Source of the DNA: an uncultured bacterium
GTDB taxonomy: Bacteria > Cyanobacteriota > Vampirovibrionia > Gastranaerophilales > Gastranaerophilaceae
Assembly: GCA_949292185.1 (NCBI GenBank)
Contig: CASEYP010000010.1
Coordinates: 1 to 64,000 of the forward strand
Direction: 5' to 3'
Length of the DNA stretch: 64,000 nucleotides
Made by a program: the position numbers and the translations under genes. This document shows positions 35,677-44,892 of this stretch, in pieces. The stretch's first letter is position 1. The number at the start of each line of letters is the position of its first letter. The notes below the pieces were generated by a model that did not search any database, was not told where the DNA came from, and saw nothing but the letters and a program-made list of their open reading frames with translations.

Positions 35677-37554
35677 CTAAGATAAAAGTGCAAAACCTTC
35701 TTTCGTTCCATATTTTTTAACATAGCCAATTAAATCATCATAAGCATTTAAAAGCTTTTCTTTGGCATCAATTAAATCTGAAAATAATTTATCCGTCTTT
35801 TCAAACTCAGGTTTTAAGTCTTTTTCTAAAATTTCTCTTTGAATTTTTTTAGTTTCTTCTGAGAATTTAGACCAAAATTCTTCTCGACTACCATAACCCT
35901 GTGAAATCAATTGTTTTTGTTTTTTGACAAGTTCTTTAAATTCTGCGGTTGGTCGTCCTTCAAACAAAGCTTTCTGAATTTCTGCTATTTCCGGATTTAT
36001 TCTTTGCATAGCTATAAGTGTTAATTCTTGAGATTCCGGAATTGCTTGTAAGCCAAGTTTTGTTTGAATCCCTTGCATTACCTTTAATTCTAAATGTTCA
36101 AAATTTCTATGTTTATTTTTTATTATTTCATTTATTTTATTTTGAATTCCATTACGAGCTTTACCAGCAGGAAGCCCTTCTAATTGTTTAAAAAGAGCTG
36201 GAAGTTCATTATCTATCATATATAGAGATTGTTCATATAGTTCATTAAACTTTGCCCCTTTATTTGCTCCATATTTATTTAGAGCCTTATCAATTTGCTT
36301 GAACATAAGAGAATAATCTATAGAATAATTCCCTGGGGCTTGCCCGTAGTGTTCGCTAAGAGATGTTCTTCTATAAATTTTTGATTTTTTTAGTTCACTT
36401 TTGAATATTCGCTCAGTTTGTCGTGCTTTTTCTTCTATACCTGAATTTATGTATTCAAAAATTTCTTTAGTTCTGCGATATGCTCCACTGATACTAGTTT
36501 GTTCTGTTTTTGTTATATTATGCAATTCTTTTTCGATCGCTCTATATTCTGAAACTGAACGTTTATTTATATCCACATATTTAGACATTTTGTCATACCA
36601 AGCTTTGTTAAAATCAGCTCCAATTATTTTTCCAAAATTATCTGCTCCTTTATATTTATATAAAAGAATAAAATCTTCCATGTGAGTTAATTCATGCCCA
36701 ATAACATCTGCCAGATCTTGATGATTTCTTAGCATGTTAATGTTTAATTCAAGTCCTCCGGAGCTTTGACAAAAAGCGCCACCGTGTTGAGCTTTTTTCT
36801 CTAAAAATGTTATATTTACATCTTTGGGGTTATAACCCATTTTGGATAAAATTGTTTCTACAGCTTCTGTCGCAGATTTTTGTGTAACTTTTCCGGTTTT
36901 TGATGCAATTTTTGTGAGTTCAGGTATACATTCATCAATAGAATGAATAATATTTCCTTTATTTTGCATTAATTTTTTGAGATATTGAGACTGCTCTGAT
37001 ATTTGAACAGCAGAAACATTTTTAAATGATGGAACTCCTTCAATAATTTCATCAGACAATCCCATTGACTTTGCAAGTTTTCGATTTACAAATGTATCAC
37101 CTTTTAGAGCTGATTTTCCTTTTAAGTTTGTATTTAGTATTGAATTAAAACTTATTGCTTTTTCTGTACCATTACCAAGACTTACTCTTAATTGTTGTAT
37201 TGGTTCTCCTCTGGTTAAATCTAAGCCATACGATGTTGTTCCTACAACTTTGTTACCATCACAAATTTGAAACCCTAAAATACCTTCACCTTTTTGCATT
37301 GAACGCCCTCTAACGGTTACGTTAGGACGTTTTAGGTTTAAACCATCTACTAGATTTCTAACAAAAGAAGGTAATTCTTCATAGTTGCTACCTTCAAAAC
37401 AAATTCTTGGTAAATCTTTTCCACGTTTTGGAGTGTAACCACTTGTCATTTTTTTGAAAAAATCAAACATAGCTTTATCACCTTGTGCTAATGTTGTTTC
37501 TTCTGCTTTTGCCATAAAAGATACTATTTTCCCAATACTTTTAATTGTAACCAT
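35677..37554 (-). CDS. Large orphan protein with HELTH zincin motif (625 aa)
   Basis: Not assignable to a known family. Around residue 287 is ADVIGHELTHMEDF, an HExxH zinc-protease core in a helix, with QSSGGLELNINML just before it as the edge strand. A possible third ligand (Asp/Glu) is not certain. Residues 1-170 are beta-rich (ILGFQICDGNKVVGTTSYG), and the last ~330 are Lys/Glu-rich helices, probably coiled coil. No signal peptide. AAGGGG precedes the ATG. A GCATA microsatellite lies 73-143 bases upstream. A secreted or injected protease-like role is speculative. Confidence 0.65.
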   Translation of the reverse strand: MVTIKSIGKIVSFMAKAEETTLAQGDKAMFDFFKKMTSGYTPKRGKDLPRICFEGSNYEELPSFVRNLVDGLNLKRPNVTVRGRSMQKGEGILGFQICDGNKVVGTTSYGLDLTRGEPIQQLRVSLGNGTEKAISFNSILNTNLKGKSALKGDTFVNRKLAKSMGLSDEIIEGVPSFKNVSAVQISEQSQYLKKLMQNKGNIIHSIDECIPELTKIASKTGKVTQKSATEAVETILSKMGYNPKDVNITFLEKKAQHGGAFCQSSGGLELNINMLRNHQDLADVIGHELTHMEDFILLYKYKGADNFGKIIGADFNKAWYDKMSKYVDINKRSVSEYRAIEKELHNITKTEQTSISGAYRRTKEIFEYINSGIEEKARQTERIFKSELKKSKIYRRTSLSEHYGQAPGNYSIDYSLMFKQIDKALNKYGANKGAKFNELYEQSLYMIDNELPALFKQLEGLPAGKARNGIQNKINEIIKNKHRNFEHLELKVMQGIQTKLGLQAIPESQELTLIAMQRINPEIAEIQKALFEGRPTAEFKELVKKQKQLISQGYGSREEFWSKFSEETKKIQREILEKDLKPEFEKTDKLFSDLIDAKEKLLNAYDDLIGYVKKYGTKEGFALLS

Positions 37555-37626
37555 AAAATTCCCCTTAAATTTCCTGTGTATACATATATAAAGTATTTAC
37601 TGTTTTACTATTTGACACAGTACCCC

Positions 37627-37697
37627 GCATAGCATATGCATATGCATATGCATATGCATATGCATAGCATATGCATAGCATAGCATAGCATAGCATA
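37627..37697. repeat. Mixed GCATA/GCATAT microsatellite
   Basis: 71 bp made only of GCATA and GCATAT units: one GCATA, five GCATAT, one GCATA, one GCATAT, five GCATA. It lies in the 5' region of the minus-strand HELTH gene. Flanking sequence shows no relation to the repeat. Confidence 0.97.
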
Positions 37698-37928
37698 GAG
37701 GCATTATATCTAGGTTTGAGGCTATTTTAAAATTATATTTACATTTTGTAACATTTTGTTAGATTTAATAATTAAACAGAGAACCTTGTAAAACTAGCTA
37801 AAAAAGAGATTGCGGAAGTTGGATTTGCTGAATTCAAGGCAGCAATAATTTCTTCAAAGGATAAATGTATCGAAAGCATTAAAAAAGAGCCCTTAGGCTC
37901 TGATTTTAATTGTTCTATTTGTTTGAAA
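37698..37928. other. Intergenic stretch with tRNA terminator and possible coding relic
   Basis: Between the microsatellite and tRNA-Ala. Bases about 37775-37890 read on the + strand as a protein-like, stop-free but start-less stretch (for example KLAKKEIAEVGFAEFKAA), which may be the remnant of a gene. The right end carries the tRNA terminator. No intact gene is supported. Confidence 0.4.
37879..37901 (-). terminator. Terminator of the tRNA-Ala gene
   Basis: On the minus strand AGAGCC-TAAG-GGCTCT is followed by TTTTTTAAT, 28 nt past the tRNA 3' end. Confidence 0.8.
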
Positions 37929-38004
37929 TGGTGGAGGATAGGAGATTCGAACTCCTGACCCCCTGCGTGCAAAGCAGGTGCTCTACCAGCTGAGCTAATC
38001 CCCC
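37929..38004 (-). tRNA. tRNA-Ala (TGC anticodon)
   Basis: 76 nt including an encoded CCA. Acceptor GGGGGAT pairs with ATCCTCC, D arm AGCTCAGCTGGTAGAGC, anticodon stem CCTGC/GCAGG around TTTGCAC (TGC), T loop GTTCGAATC. Stands alone, not in a ribosomal RNA operon. Confidence 0.97.
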
Positions 38005-38162
38005 ATACGCCAAGCACTTTTCGGGGCGCTGGGTTTGCGGTTTATTCTCCGCAATTTCTATTATACATGCTGATTTTTTTTTGTAAAGGGGTTTATTTTA
38101 TTTTTTTCTCTTATTATATTATTATTTATATTAGTTCGTTTACATTAATTTAGGAGTTCTTT

Positions 38163-38426
38163 ATGAATAAAATTGATATTTACACATCTGCAACTTGCCC
38201 TTATTGTATTAAGGCTAAAAAGTTACTTACAATGTTAAAGCTTGATTTTGTTGAACATAATGTCGATGATAATTTTGAGACTATGTGTAACGAATTATCT
38301 TCTAAATACAACAAACAAATTCAAACTGTTCCTCAAATCATAATCAATAACCATTATATTGGTGGCTATACCGATCTTGAAGCTATTTATAAATCTGGGG
38401 AACTTCAAAAGTATTTAGAAAAATAA
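38163..38426 (+). CDS. Glutaredoxin
   Basis: 87 residues with the dithiol active site CPYC (residues 14-17), cis-Pro segment TVPQIIINNHYIGGY and a C-terminal DLEAIYKSGELQKYL helix, the GrxC type. It reduces protein or glutathione mixed disulfides. Monocistronic. Confidence 0.93.
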   Translation: MNKIDIYTSATCPYCIKAKKLLTMLKLDFVEHNVDDNFETMCNELSSKYNKQIQTVPQIIINNHYIGGYTDLEAIYKSGELQKYLEK

Positions 38427-38527
38427 ATTTGTAGAAATTCCGTAATATTTTCCAACAAAACCTGCAATTCAAAATCTCAATTTGCGTTATTTAAATTATA
38501 CAGGGGAAAAAGAAAGGGGAAATATTT

Positions 38528-39243
38528 ATGGGCGCATTTTCATTAGGAATACGACAAATTTATGGTGGACTAAAAACAATGTTTGGATATGGAGCAAAAG
38601 CAGCTGCTAAAACTGCCACAAAAGCAGAAAAAGTATACCATGGGCCATCACTAATAGATATGGTTAAACGTCAACCACTAGCCTTACCTGCACCAAGTGC
38701 AAAACAACTTGCGGCTGATGTTCCACAAGTTATGGTTCCTAAAGTCTTGGGTGGGAAAAACCTTAATGAACTTCGAATGACACAAGAAATTTTAGCTGAT
38801 GGAAGCCACGTAAGATACTTTAGAGGCAAAGATAGTGATAAAATTCTTATAAAGATGAAAGATCATGGAAGACTTCACCAAGAATGGATCAACTCTGTAA
38901 CGGAATTCATATCCAACAAGCAAAAGGTTTTAATGGGGAAGAAACAGCCAGTTGTGATGTACTTGGCTCAATCAAAGAAAATCAAACAATAAATGGCAAA
39001 AAATCTACTTATCAAGTAGATTATGGTGTCAAAGCAAAAGGCCCATATCAAGGGGGTAGAACAAGACTGGATTTAGAACATGCACCTAAAGATCGCTTAA
39101 GTATAATCGATACATATCATAGATATGGAGATAGAATTGGGGATAAAGCCTACACAAAAGTACAAGAATTATTAAACAGTGCAAAAGAAAGATTCATACC
39201 AGATATTGATGAAGCATTTTTCAAACCATATAAAATGAGTTAA
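38528..39243 (+). pseudogene. Orphan gene split by a single-base frameshift
   Basis: Two overlapping frames make one sensible protein. The first (38528 to about 38931) begins MGAFSLGIRQIYGG after AAAGGGG and runs to EFISNKQ. The second (from about 38936 to 39243) gives GFNGEETASCDVLGS and ends FKPYKMS. Adding one A in the A-run at 38932-38935 joins them as ISNKQK-GFNGEETA, about 238 residues. Without the join the first frame ends at 38992 in a meaningless tail. Middle segments are VRYFRGKDSDKILIKMKDHGR and GRTRLDLEHAPKD. Function unknown. It may be a true disruption, a programmed -1 shift or a sequence error. A strong terminator follows. Confidence 0.7.
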
Positions 39244-39256
39244 TAAATTATAGAAC

Positions 39257-39292
39257 AAAATGGCGGCGGGTATAAATACCCGCCGCCATTTT
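39257..39292. terminator. GC-rich bidirectional terminator
   Basis: A 16-bp stem (AAAATGGCGGCGGGTA and its complement) with loop TAAA, between the frameshifted gene and ppdK, which face each other. Confidence 0.93.
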
Positions 39293-39314
39293 ATTGTTTT
39301 CAATTATTCAGAAA

Positions 39315-41960
39315 TTACTTACCTTCAACAACAGCTTGAGCTGCAGCTAATCTTGCTTGTGGGATTCTGAATGGTGAGCAAGATACATAATCCAATCCAA
39401 TTCTATGACAGAATTTAACTGAATCAGGATCTCCACCGTGTTCACCACAAACACCGCCAACAAGTGAAGGATTTACTTTCTTACCTTTTTCCATTGACAT
39501 TTCTATCAATTGACCAACACCCTTTGTATCTAATGTTGCAAATGGGTTAGCCGGTAAGATTTTTTGTTCAACATAACGGTTCAAGAATTTTCCTTCTGCA
39601 TCATCTCTTGAGTAACCAAATGTCATTTGTGTTAAGTCATTTGTACCAAATGAGAAGAATTGTGCATATTCTGCAATTTCATCTGCAGTTAATGCTGCAC
39701 GAGGAATTTCAATCATTGTACCGAATTTATATTCAACTTCAATTCCCTTTTCAGCCATTACATCTTTTGCAACACGAACTAAAACTTCTTCTGCCATTTT
39801 TAATTCGTTAACATGACCTACTAATGGAATCATTACCCAAGGTTTTACATTTACACCTTCTTTTTTAACGTCACAAGCTGCTTCAAAAATTGCTCTAACT
39901 TGCATTTCGTTAATTTCAGGATATGTTAAACCTAAACGGCAACCACGAAGTCCCATCATTGGGTTAGCTTCTGTTAAGCCTTCTACAACCTGAAGTAAGT
40001 CTTCTTTTTCTTTTGCATCTTTACCTTGTGCTTTTAATGTAGCAACTTCTTTAATTAAAGATTCTTTATCTGGTAAGAATTCATGTAATGGTGGATCAAG
40101 AAGTCTAACTGTCATTGGTTTATCACCAATAGCCTTGAACATTGCATGGAAATCTGAATATTGCATTGGTAATAAATGTGCCAAAGCTTCTTTTCTTGCT
40201 TCAGGAGTTCCTGCAATAATCATCTTTTGAACCCAAGGAAGTCTATCCGGATCCATAAACATATGTTCTGTACGGCAAAGACCTACACCTTCTGCTCCAA
40301 ATTTCAATGCATTTTCGATATCTTTTGGAGTATCAGCGTTTGCTTCTACTTTTAATCTCTTGATTTCGTTAACCCAAGTGAAGAACTTGTTCCAGTTATC
40401 ATCAATTCTTGCTTCAACAAGTTTAACTGCACCATCCATAACGATACCTTTACCACCATCTAATGAAATTACATCATTCTTGTGGTAAACAGTGCCATCA
40501 CTACCTGTTAATGTTTCATTTGCTAAATCAATTGTTATATCTTCACAACCTGAAACACAAGGTTTTCCCATACCTTTAGCAACAACAGCTGCGTGAGATG
40601 TAGCACCACCTCTTAGTGTTAATACACCTTGAGATACTGCCATACCGTGAATATCATCAGGACAAGTTTCTACTCTAACTAGAATTACTTTTTCTCCTGC
40701 TGCACCACGTTGTGCTGCTTCTTCTGTATCAAATACAATTTTACCAACTGCAGCTCCCGGTGATGCGTTTACACCTTGTGCAATCTTATGTGCTTCTTCT
40801 AATGCTTTTGCATCAAAACAAGGTAATAAGATTTGGTTTACTGAATATGGATCTACTAATTGAATTGCTCTTTCTTTTGTAATTATGCCTTCTTCGCACA
40901 TATCTACTGCAATTTTTACAGCAGCTGCTGCTGTTCTTTTACCGTTTCTTGTTTGAAGAATCCATAATTTACCTTTTTCAATTGTGAATTCCATATCTTG
41001 AACATCTTTATAGCCAACTTCTAATTTTTTAGCAATATCTACATATTGTTTGTATAATGCTGGCATTTCTGTCTCTAGCATTGCAATAGGTTTTGGTGTT
41101 CTGATACCGGCTACAACATCTTCACCTTGTGCATTTGTTAAATATTCACCATAGAATTTGTTTTCACCAGTTGCTGGGTTACGAGTAAATGATACACCTG
41201 TTGCACAATCATCACCCATATTACCAAATACCATTGTTTGTACGTTTACTGCTGTACCGTAATTATGATCAATTTTGTTCATATTTCTATATGCTACAGC
41301 ACGTGGAATATTCCAAGATCTAAATACTGCTTCAATTGCTTCTTCTAATTGTACATATGGATCTTGAGGAAATTCTTTTCCTGTAACTTCTTTAATTACT
41401 TTTTTATATACAGGAATTAATGATTTCCAACCTTCTGCTGAAACTTCTGTATCAGATTTTACGCCTTCTTTTTCTTTTACTTTTTCAACTTCTGATTCAA
41501 AGTATTTTTGTCTGTCCATTTCCCAAGCTACTGAACCAAACATTGTTAAGAAACGACGGTATGAATCATAACAAAATCTTGGGTTGTTTGTTAATTTTAC
41601 CATTGCTTCAACAGTTTCATCATTTAAACCTAAGTTTAAAATAGTTTCCATCATACCAGGCATTGATATTCTTGCACCTGATCTTACTGAAACTAATAAT
41701 GGATTTGTTTTATCACCAAATTTTTTACCAGCTTGTTCTTCTACTGTTTTTAGTGCTGCTCTAACTTCATCCATTAATCCGTCAGGCATTTTATTTCCAT
41801 TATTGATGTAATCCATACATGTTTCTGTTGTAATTGTTAATCCTGGTGGTACCGGCAAACCTAAGTTTGTCATCTCCGCCAAATTTGCACCTTTTCCGCC
41901 AAGAAGGTTACGCATTGTGGCATTTCCTTCTTTAAAAAGCCATACACGTTTTTCACTCAT
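39315..41960 (-). CDS. ppdK: Pyruvate, phosphate dikinase
   Basis: 881 residues, full length. It interconverts pyruvate + ATP + Pi and phosphoenolpyruvate + AMP + PPi. The N-terminal ATP-grasp (LLGGKGANLAEMTNLGLPVPPG), central phosphohistidine domain (LTLRGGATSHAAVVAKGMG) and C-terminal PEP barrel (SFGTNDLTQMTFG and GVCGEHGGDP) are intact. In fermenting bacteria it serves PPi-based glycolysis or gluconeogenesis. AAAGGAG precedes the ATG. Monocistronic. Confidence 0.98.
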   Translation of the reverse strand: MSEKRVWLFKEGNATMRNLLGGKGANLAEMTNLGLPVPPGLTITTETCMDYINNGNKMPDGLMDEVRAALKTVEEQAGKKFGDKTNPLLVSVRSGARISMPGMMETILNLGLNDETVEAMVKLTNNPRFCYDSYRRFLTMFGSVAWEMDRQKYFESEVEKVKEKEGVKSDTEVSAEGWKSLIPVYKKVIKEVTGKEFPQDPYVQLEEAIEAVFRSWNIPRAVAYRNMNKIDHNYGTAVNVQTMVFGNMGDDCATGVSFTRNPATGENKFYGEYLTNAQGEDVVAGIRTPKPIAMLETEMPALYKQYVDIAKKLEVGYKDVQDMEFTIEKGKLWILQTRNGKRTAAAAVKIAVDMCEEGIITKERAIQLVDPYSVNQILLPCFDAKALEEAHKIAQGVNASPGAAVGKIVFDTEEAAQRGAAGEKVILVRVETCPDDIHGMAVSQGVLTLRGGATSHAAVVAKGMGKPCVSGCEDITIDLANETLTGSDGTVYHKNDVISLDGGKGIVMDGAVKLVEARIDDNWNKFFTWVNEIKRLKVEANADTPKDIENALKFGAEGVGLCRTEHMFMDPDRLPWVQKMIIAGTPEARKEALAHLLPMQYSDFHAMFKAIGDKPMTVRLLDPPLHEFLPDKESLIKEVATLKAQGKDAKEKEDLLQVVEGLTEANPMMGLRGCRLGLTYPEINEMQVRAIFEAACDVKKEGVNVKPWVMIPLVGHVNELKMAEEVLVRVAKDVMAEKGIEVEYKFGTMIEIPRAALTADEIAEYAQFFSFGTNDLTQMTFGYSRDDAEGKFLNRYVEQKILPANPFATLDTKGVGQLIEMSMEKGKKVNPSLVGGVCGEHGGDPDSVKFCHRIGLDYVSCSPFRIPQARLAAAQAVVEGK

Positions 41961-42077
41961 TGTTCAATTTCTCCTTTTAGTAAGTAAAAACCTCTTCTAT
42001 ATAATATCCACTATTCTAACATGAAAATTTATTTTATTATATTGTATATAAATTAATCATTACATTTGGTTGCATTT

Positions 42078-43514
42078 TTACACAAAATACAAATCAGGAT
42101 TTCTATCAAATATTTCAATATAATCTCTTATGTTCAATGTTTTATAAATATCATTATGCTCTGCAAAATATTTATCCATATCTTTTATCGTATCAAAACC
42201 TAACCTTCTTGATACGGTAGTTACATAATACAACGCTGCTTGACGTTGACCTAATGTCATTTTATTAAAATCTTTTTGACATTTTTTTATTAATTCTTCA
42301 CTTCCAACTTTATGTAATTTATTGGATAAATATTCTAATTTTGCAATTATAATATTCAAATTATCACTTTCAGCAGTCTCTGATAACGAATTTGCAATAG
42401 CTTGTTTTACTCGAATTCTATCAATTAAAAATCCTAAATCTTTTAAATTATTATTATACGGAGATCTATAAAATATTTCGTATACATCTCTATCATTCAA
42501 ATCATTAAAGTTATTAAAATCTTTTGACTTTATAACTGATAAATATATATTATTTTTTGCCATATCTTCTATAGATTTTGGAATTGAAGATGGTTTCAAT
42601 TGTTCATAAGTCAATTTTTCATAATTTTCTAATGTTGGAATTTTATTATATGATGGCACAAAATTTTCTAACTTTAACAATGAACTAATTTTTTCAAATG
42701 TAGCTTCTATAACGTTTTCTTTTGAAGCTGTTCTTTGTTGTCTCATATTAGTAATAATTTCTGCCATTTTTTTATAATTTGCTTTTATCATTATGTGAAG
42801 TTTTTCATTTTTCACAGTTTCCATCTGTTGAGAAATTGATGTTGACATCGCAATCAATTGATTTTCTGCAGATTCCATCAAATCAGAATGCTTTCCATCT
42901 TTAAATTTTGGAACATGAACATAATCATTCATAACCATTCTTGATTTATATTTTTTACCATCGATCAACTTTGAAGCTTCTCTAACAGCTTGATCAACAA
43001 TAACACTAAAATTACCAATATCAGAAGCACCTGGTCTTGTTACTTCGACATCGCTTTTTGCAACAGTCAAAAATGCCAAATCATTTATCTTTGAAATAAG
43101 TTTTGGATCTTGCAACATTTTGATATTAGAAATAAAGTTAGAAATATCAGGAAATCTTTGCTGCTTATATTCCTGAATATACCTTGCTACCCCACCAAAT
43201 TGCATATCTACAGTCTTCTTGACAAACGAATTATAATCACCAAGCTCAGCTTCCATTTGAAATAGCCTTGATTTGATATTATTTTTAAATAATTTTACTT
43301 TGCCCGGCGTTTTTATCCCGTAATATAATAAAATTCCACCTCCGGCAACCAGCCCCAAAGGTGCAAGCATATCCTTCCAACTTTTCACCTTTTTATCAGT
43401 TGATTTTGGAATCTCTTCTTTGTGCTCTTTTTTTACAGAACCCGATGTGTAAGCCCTATTTTGCGGACTTACAACCTGATAATTTTCAATTCTGTTACTA
43501 ATCAACTTTACCAT
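42078..43514 (-). CDS. Orphan single-span membrane protein (478 aa)
   Basis: Not recognised. An N-terminal polar stretch of ~45 residues with a Tyr-Thr-Ser-Gly element (residues 22-25) precedes one glycine-rich membrane span (MLAPLGLVAGGGILLYYGI) followed by TPGKVKLFKN. The remaining ~400 residues are helical and Lys/Asn-rich (for example IMIKANYKKMAEIITNMRQQR). No catalytic motif is visible. The polar leader resembles the FGA/FTG leaders of other orphans here, though the Phe is replaced by Tyr. The ribosome site is weak. Confidence 0.6.
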   Translation of the reverse strand: MVKLISNRIENYQVVSPQNRAYTSGSVKKEHKEEIPKSTDKKVKSWKDMLAPLGLVAGGGILLYYGIKTPGKVKLFKNNIKSRLFQMEAELGDYNSFVKKTVDMQFGGVARYIQEYKQQRFPDISNFISNIKMLQDPKLISKINDLAFLTVAKSDVEVTRPGASDIGNFSVIVDQAVREASKLIDGKKYKSRMVMNDYVHVPKFKDGKHSDLMESAENQLIAMSTSISQQMETVKNEKLHIMIKANYKKMAEIITNMRQQRTASKENVIEATFEKISSLLKLENFVPSYNKIPTLENYEKLTYEQLKPSSIPKSIEDMAKNNIYLSVIKSKDFNNFNDLNDRDVYEIFYRSPYNNNLKDLGFLIDRIRVKQAIANSLSETAESDNLNIIIAKLEYLSNKLHKVGSEELIKKCQKDFNKMTLGQRQAALYYVTTVSRRLGFDTIKDMDKYFAEHNDIYKTLNIRDYIEIFDRNPDLYFV

Positions 43515-43577
43515 ACAAGACCATCTTATAAATGCATAAAAAAACGAAAAAAAAAAAATTTTTGCTAGATAAAAATT

Positions 43578-43608
43578 AAAAAGACAGAATTATAAATTCC
43601 GTCTTTTT
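43578..43608 (-). terminator. Rho-independent terminator of lysC
   Basis: On the minus strand AAAAAGACGGAATT / AATTCTGTCTTTTT pairs with one G-U wobble and is followed by AATTTTTATC, 18 nt past the lysC stop. Confidence 0.7.
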
Positions 43609-43625
43609 AACTTTCAATAAACTAA

Positions 43626-44891
43626 TTAAACATCTGGTAATGTGCCTTTAACTTCAGCAACTTCATCACAACCAAGATTAAATACCTCGTGTAATGCTTT
43701 AACTGCTTTTTGAGCATCCTCCTTATTGATTAAACAACTAATCTTTATTTCACTGGTTGAAATCATACGGATGTTAATACCATTACTTGCTAATGTTTTA
43801 AACATTGTTGATGCAATACCCGGTCTATCAATCATGCCTGCACCGATAATTGAAATTTTTGCGATATTTTCATCAATTTTAACATCTGCTGCGCCTAATT
43901 TCTTTTTAACAACTTCTAAAACTTCTTTTGCTTTTGGTAAATCTTCACTACTAATTGTAAAAGCTATATCATTTGTATTTGAAGTTTTACGTGCATAAGA
44001 TTGAATAATCATATCAACTGAAATATTCTCATCTGCCAAACATCCAAATAAAGTTGCAGCCTCACCCGGAGTATCCGGAACATCACATACAACTACTCTT
44101 ACCTGTGAAGAATCAGCAGCAACACCTGCAACCGGTTTATTTATTTCCATTTTTTCAACTCCTAATATTAAAGTTCCCATATTATCTAATTTAAAACTGC
44201 TGCGAACCCTCAATGGTACTGCATATTGTTTTGCAGTTTCAACACTTCTCGGATGAAGAACATTTGCTCCGGCATGTGCCAATTCTAACATTTCTTCATA
44301 CGAAATTGAATCCAATCTTGAAGCATTTGGTACAACTCTAGGATCTGTTGTATAAACACCTTCAACATCTGTATATATATCACATCTTTCAGCATTTAAT
44401 GAAGCAGCCAAAGCTACAGCTGAAGTATCTGAACCACCTCTGCCTAAAGTTGTTATTTCTCCATCTTCAGTTACACCCTGAAATCCTGCAACTACAATTA
44501 TATTTCCTTCTTCAAGATTTTTTCTTAACTTATCTGTTTTGATATCTATAATTCTTGCTTTTGAATGTACATTTTCAGTCAAAATTCCTATCTGTGTTGC
44601 ATTAAAACTTACAGCCTTATAACCAAGAGCTTGAATTGCCATTGTTAATAACGCTATTGATACGCATTCACCTGTTGATAAAAGCATATCCATTTCTCTT
44701 GCAGATGGATTAGGGTTTAATTCCTTCGCCATTTTTACTAAATGATCTGTAGTATGTCCCATTGCAGAAACTACAACAACTACATCATTTCCGTTTTCTT
44801 TTTCCCTAATTACCGTTTTGGCTACATTCTTTATTTTATCTGTATCTGCAACTGATGTTCCGCCAAATTTTTGTACTATTATCTTTTTCAA
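43626..44891 (-). CDS. lysC: Aspartate kinase
   Basis: 421 residues from a TTG start; no ATG or GTG fits, and the TTG begins two bases after the preceding TPR stop with AGGGAAACG upstream. The kinase domain opens [15 protein letters not shown] and continues with [23 protein letters not shown] and [18 protein letters not shown]. Two C-terminal ACT domains (about 265-415) would bind the feedback amino acid. It phosphorylates aspartate for Lys, Thr, Met and diaminopimelate synthesis. Last gene of the phosphatase/TPR/lysC operon. Confidence 0.97.
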   Translation of the reverse strand: MKKIIVQKFGGTSVADTDKIKNVAKTVIREKENGNDVVVVVSAMGHTTDHLVKMAKELNPNPSAREMDMLLSTGECVSIALLTMAIQALGYKAVSFNATQIGILTENVHSKARIIDIKTDKLRKNLEEGNIIVVAGFQGVTEDGEITTLGRGGSDTSAVALAASLNAERCDIYTDVEGVYTTDPRVVPNASRLDSISYEEMLELAHAGANVLHPRSVETAKQYAVPLRVRSSFKLDNMGTLILGVEKMEINKPVAGVAADSSQVRVVVCDVPDTPGEAATLFGCLADENISVDMIIQSYARKTSNTNDIAFTISSEDLPKAKEVLEVVKKKLGAADVKIDENIAKISIIGAGMIDRPGIASTMFKTLASNGINIRMISTSEIKISCLINKEDAQKAVKALHEVFNLGCDEVAEVKGTLPDV

Positions 44892-44892
44892 T

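Noticed and set aside
37627-37697. CRISPR array or attachment site
   Set aside because: Units are 5-6 bp with no spacers and no cas genes nearby; it is a microsatellite.
37772-38017. Open reading frame of 81 codons across tRNA-Ala
   Set aside because: Its first part is the translation of the tRNA itself, a well-known artefact, and its terminator hairpin lies inside it.
38528-38992. Use of an alternative genetic code (UGA recoding) to explain split genes
   Set aside because: UGA ends aroK and other intact genes at their expected lengths, and the split is a frame change, not an in-frame stop.
38884-39243. Independent 119-residue gene
   Set aside because: The ATG lies inside the preceding gene with no ribosome site, and joining at the A-run gives one coherent protein.
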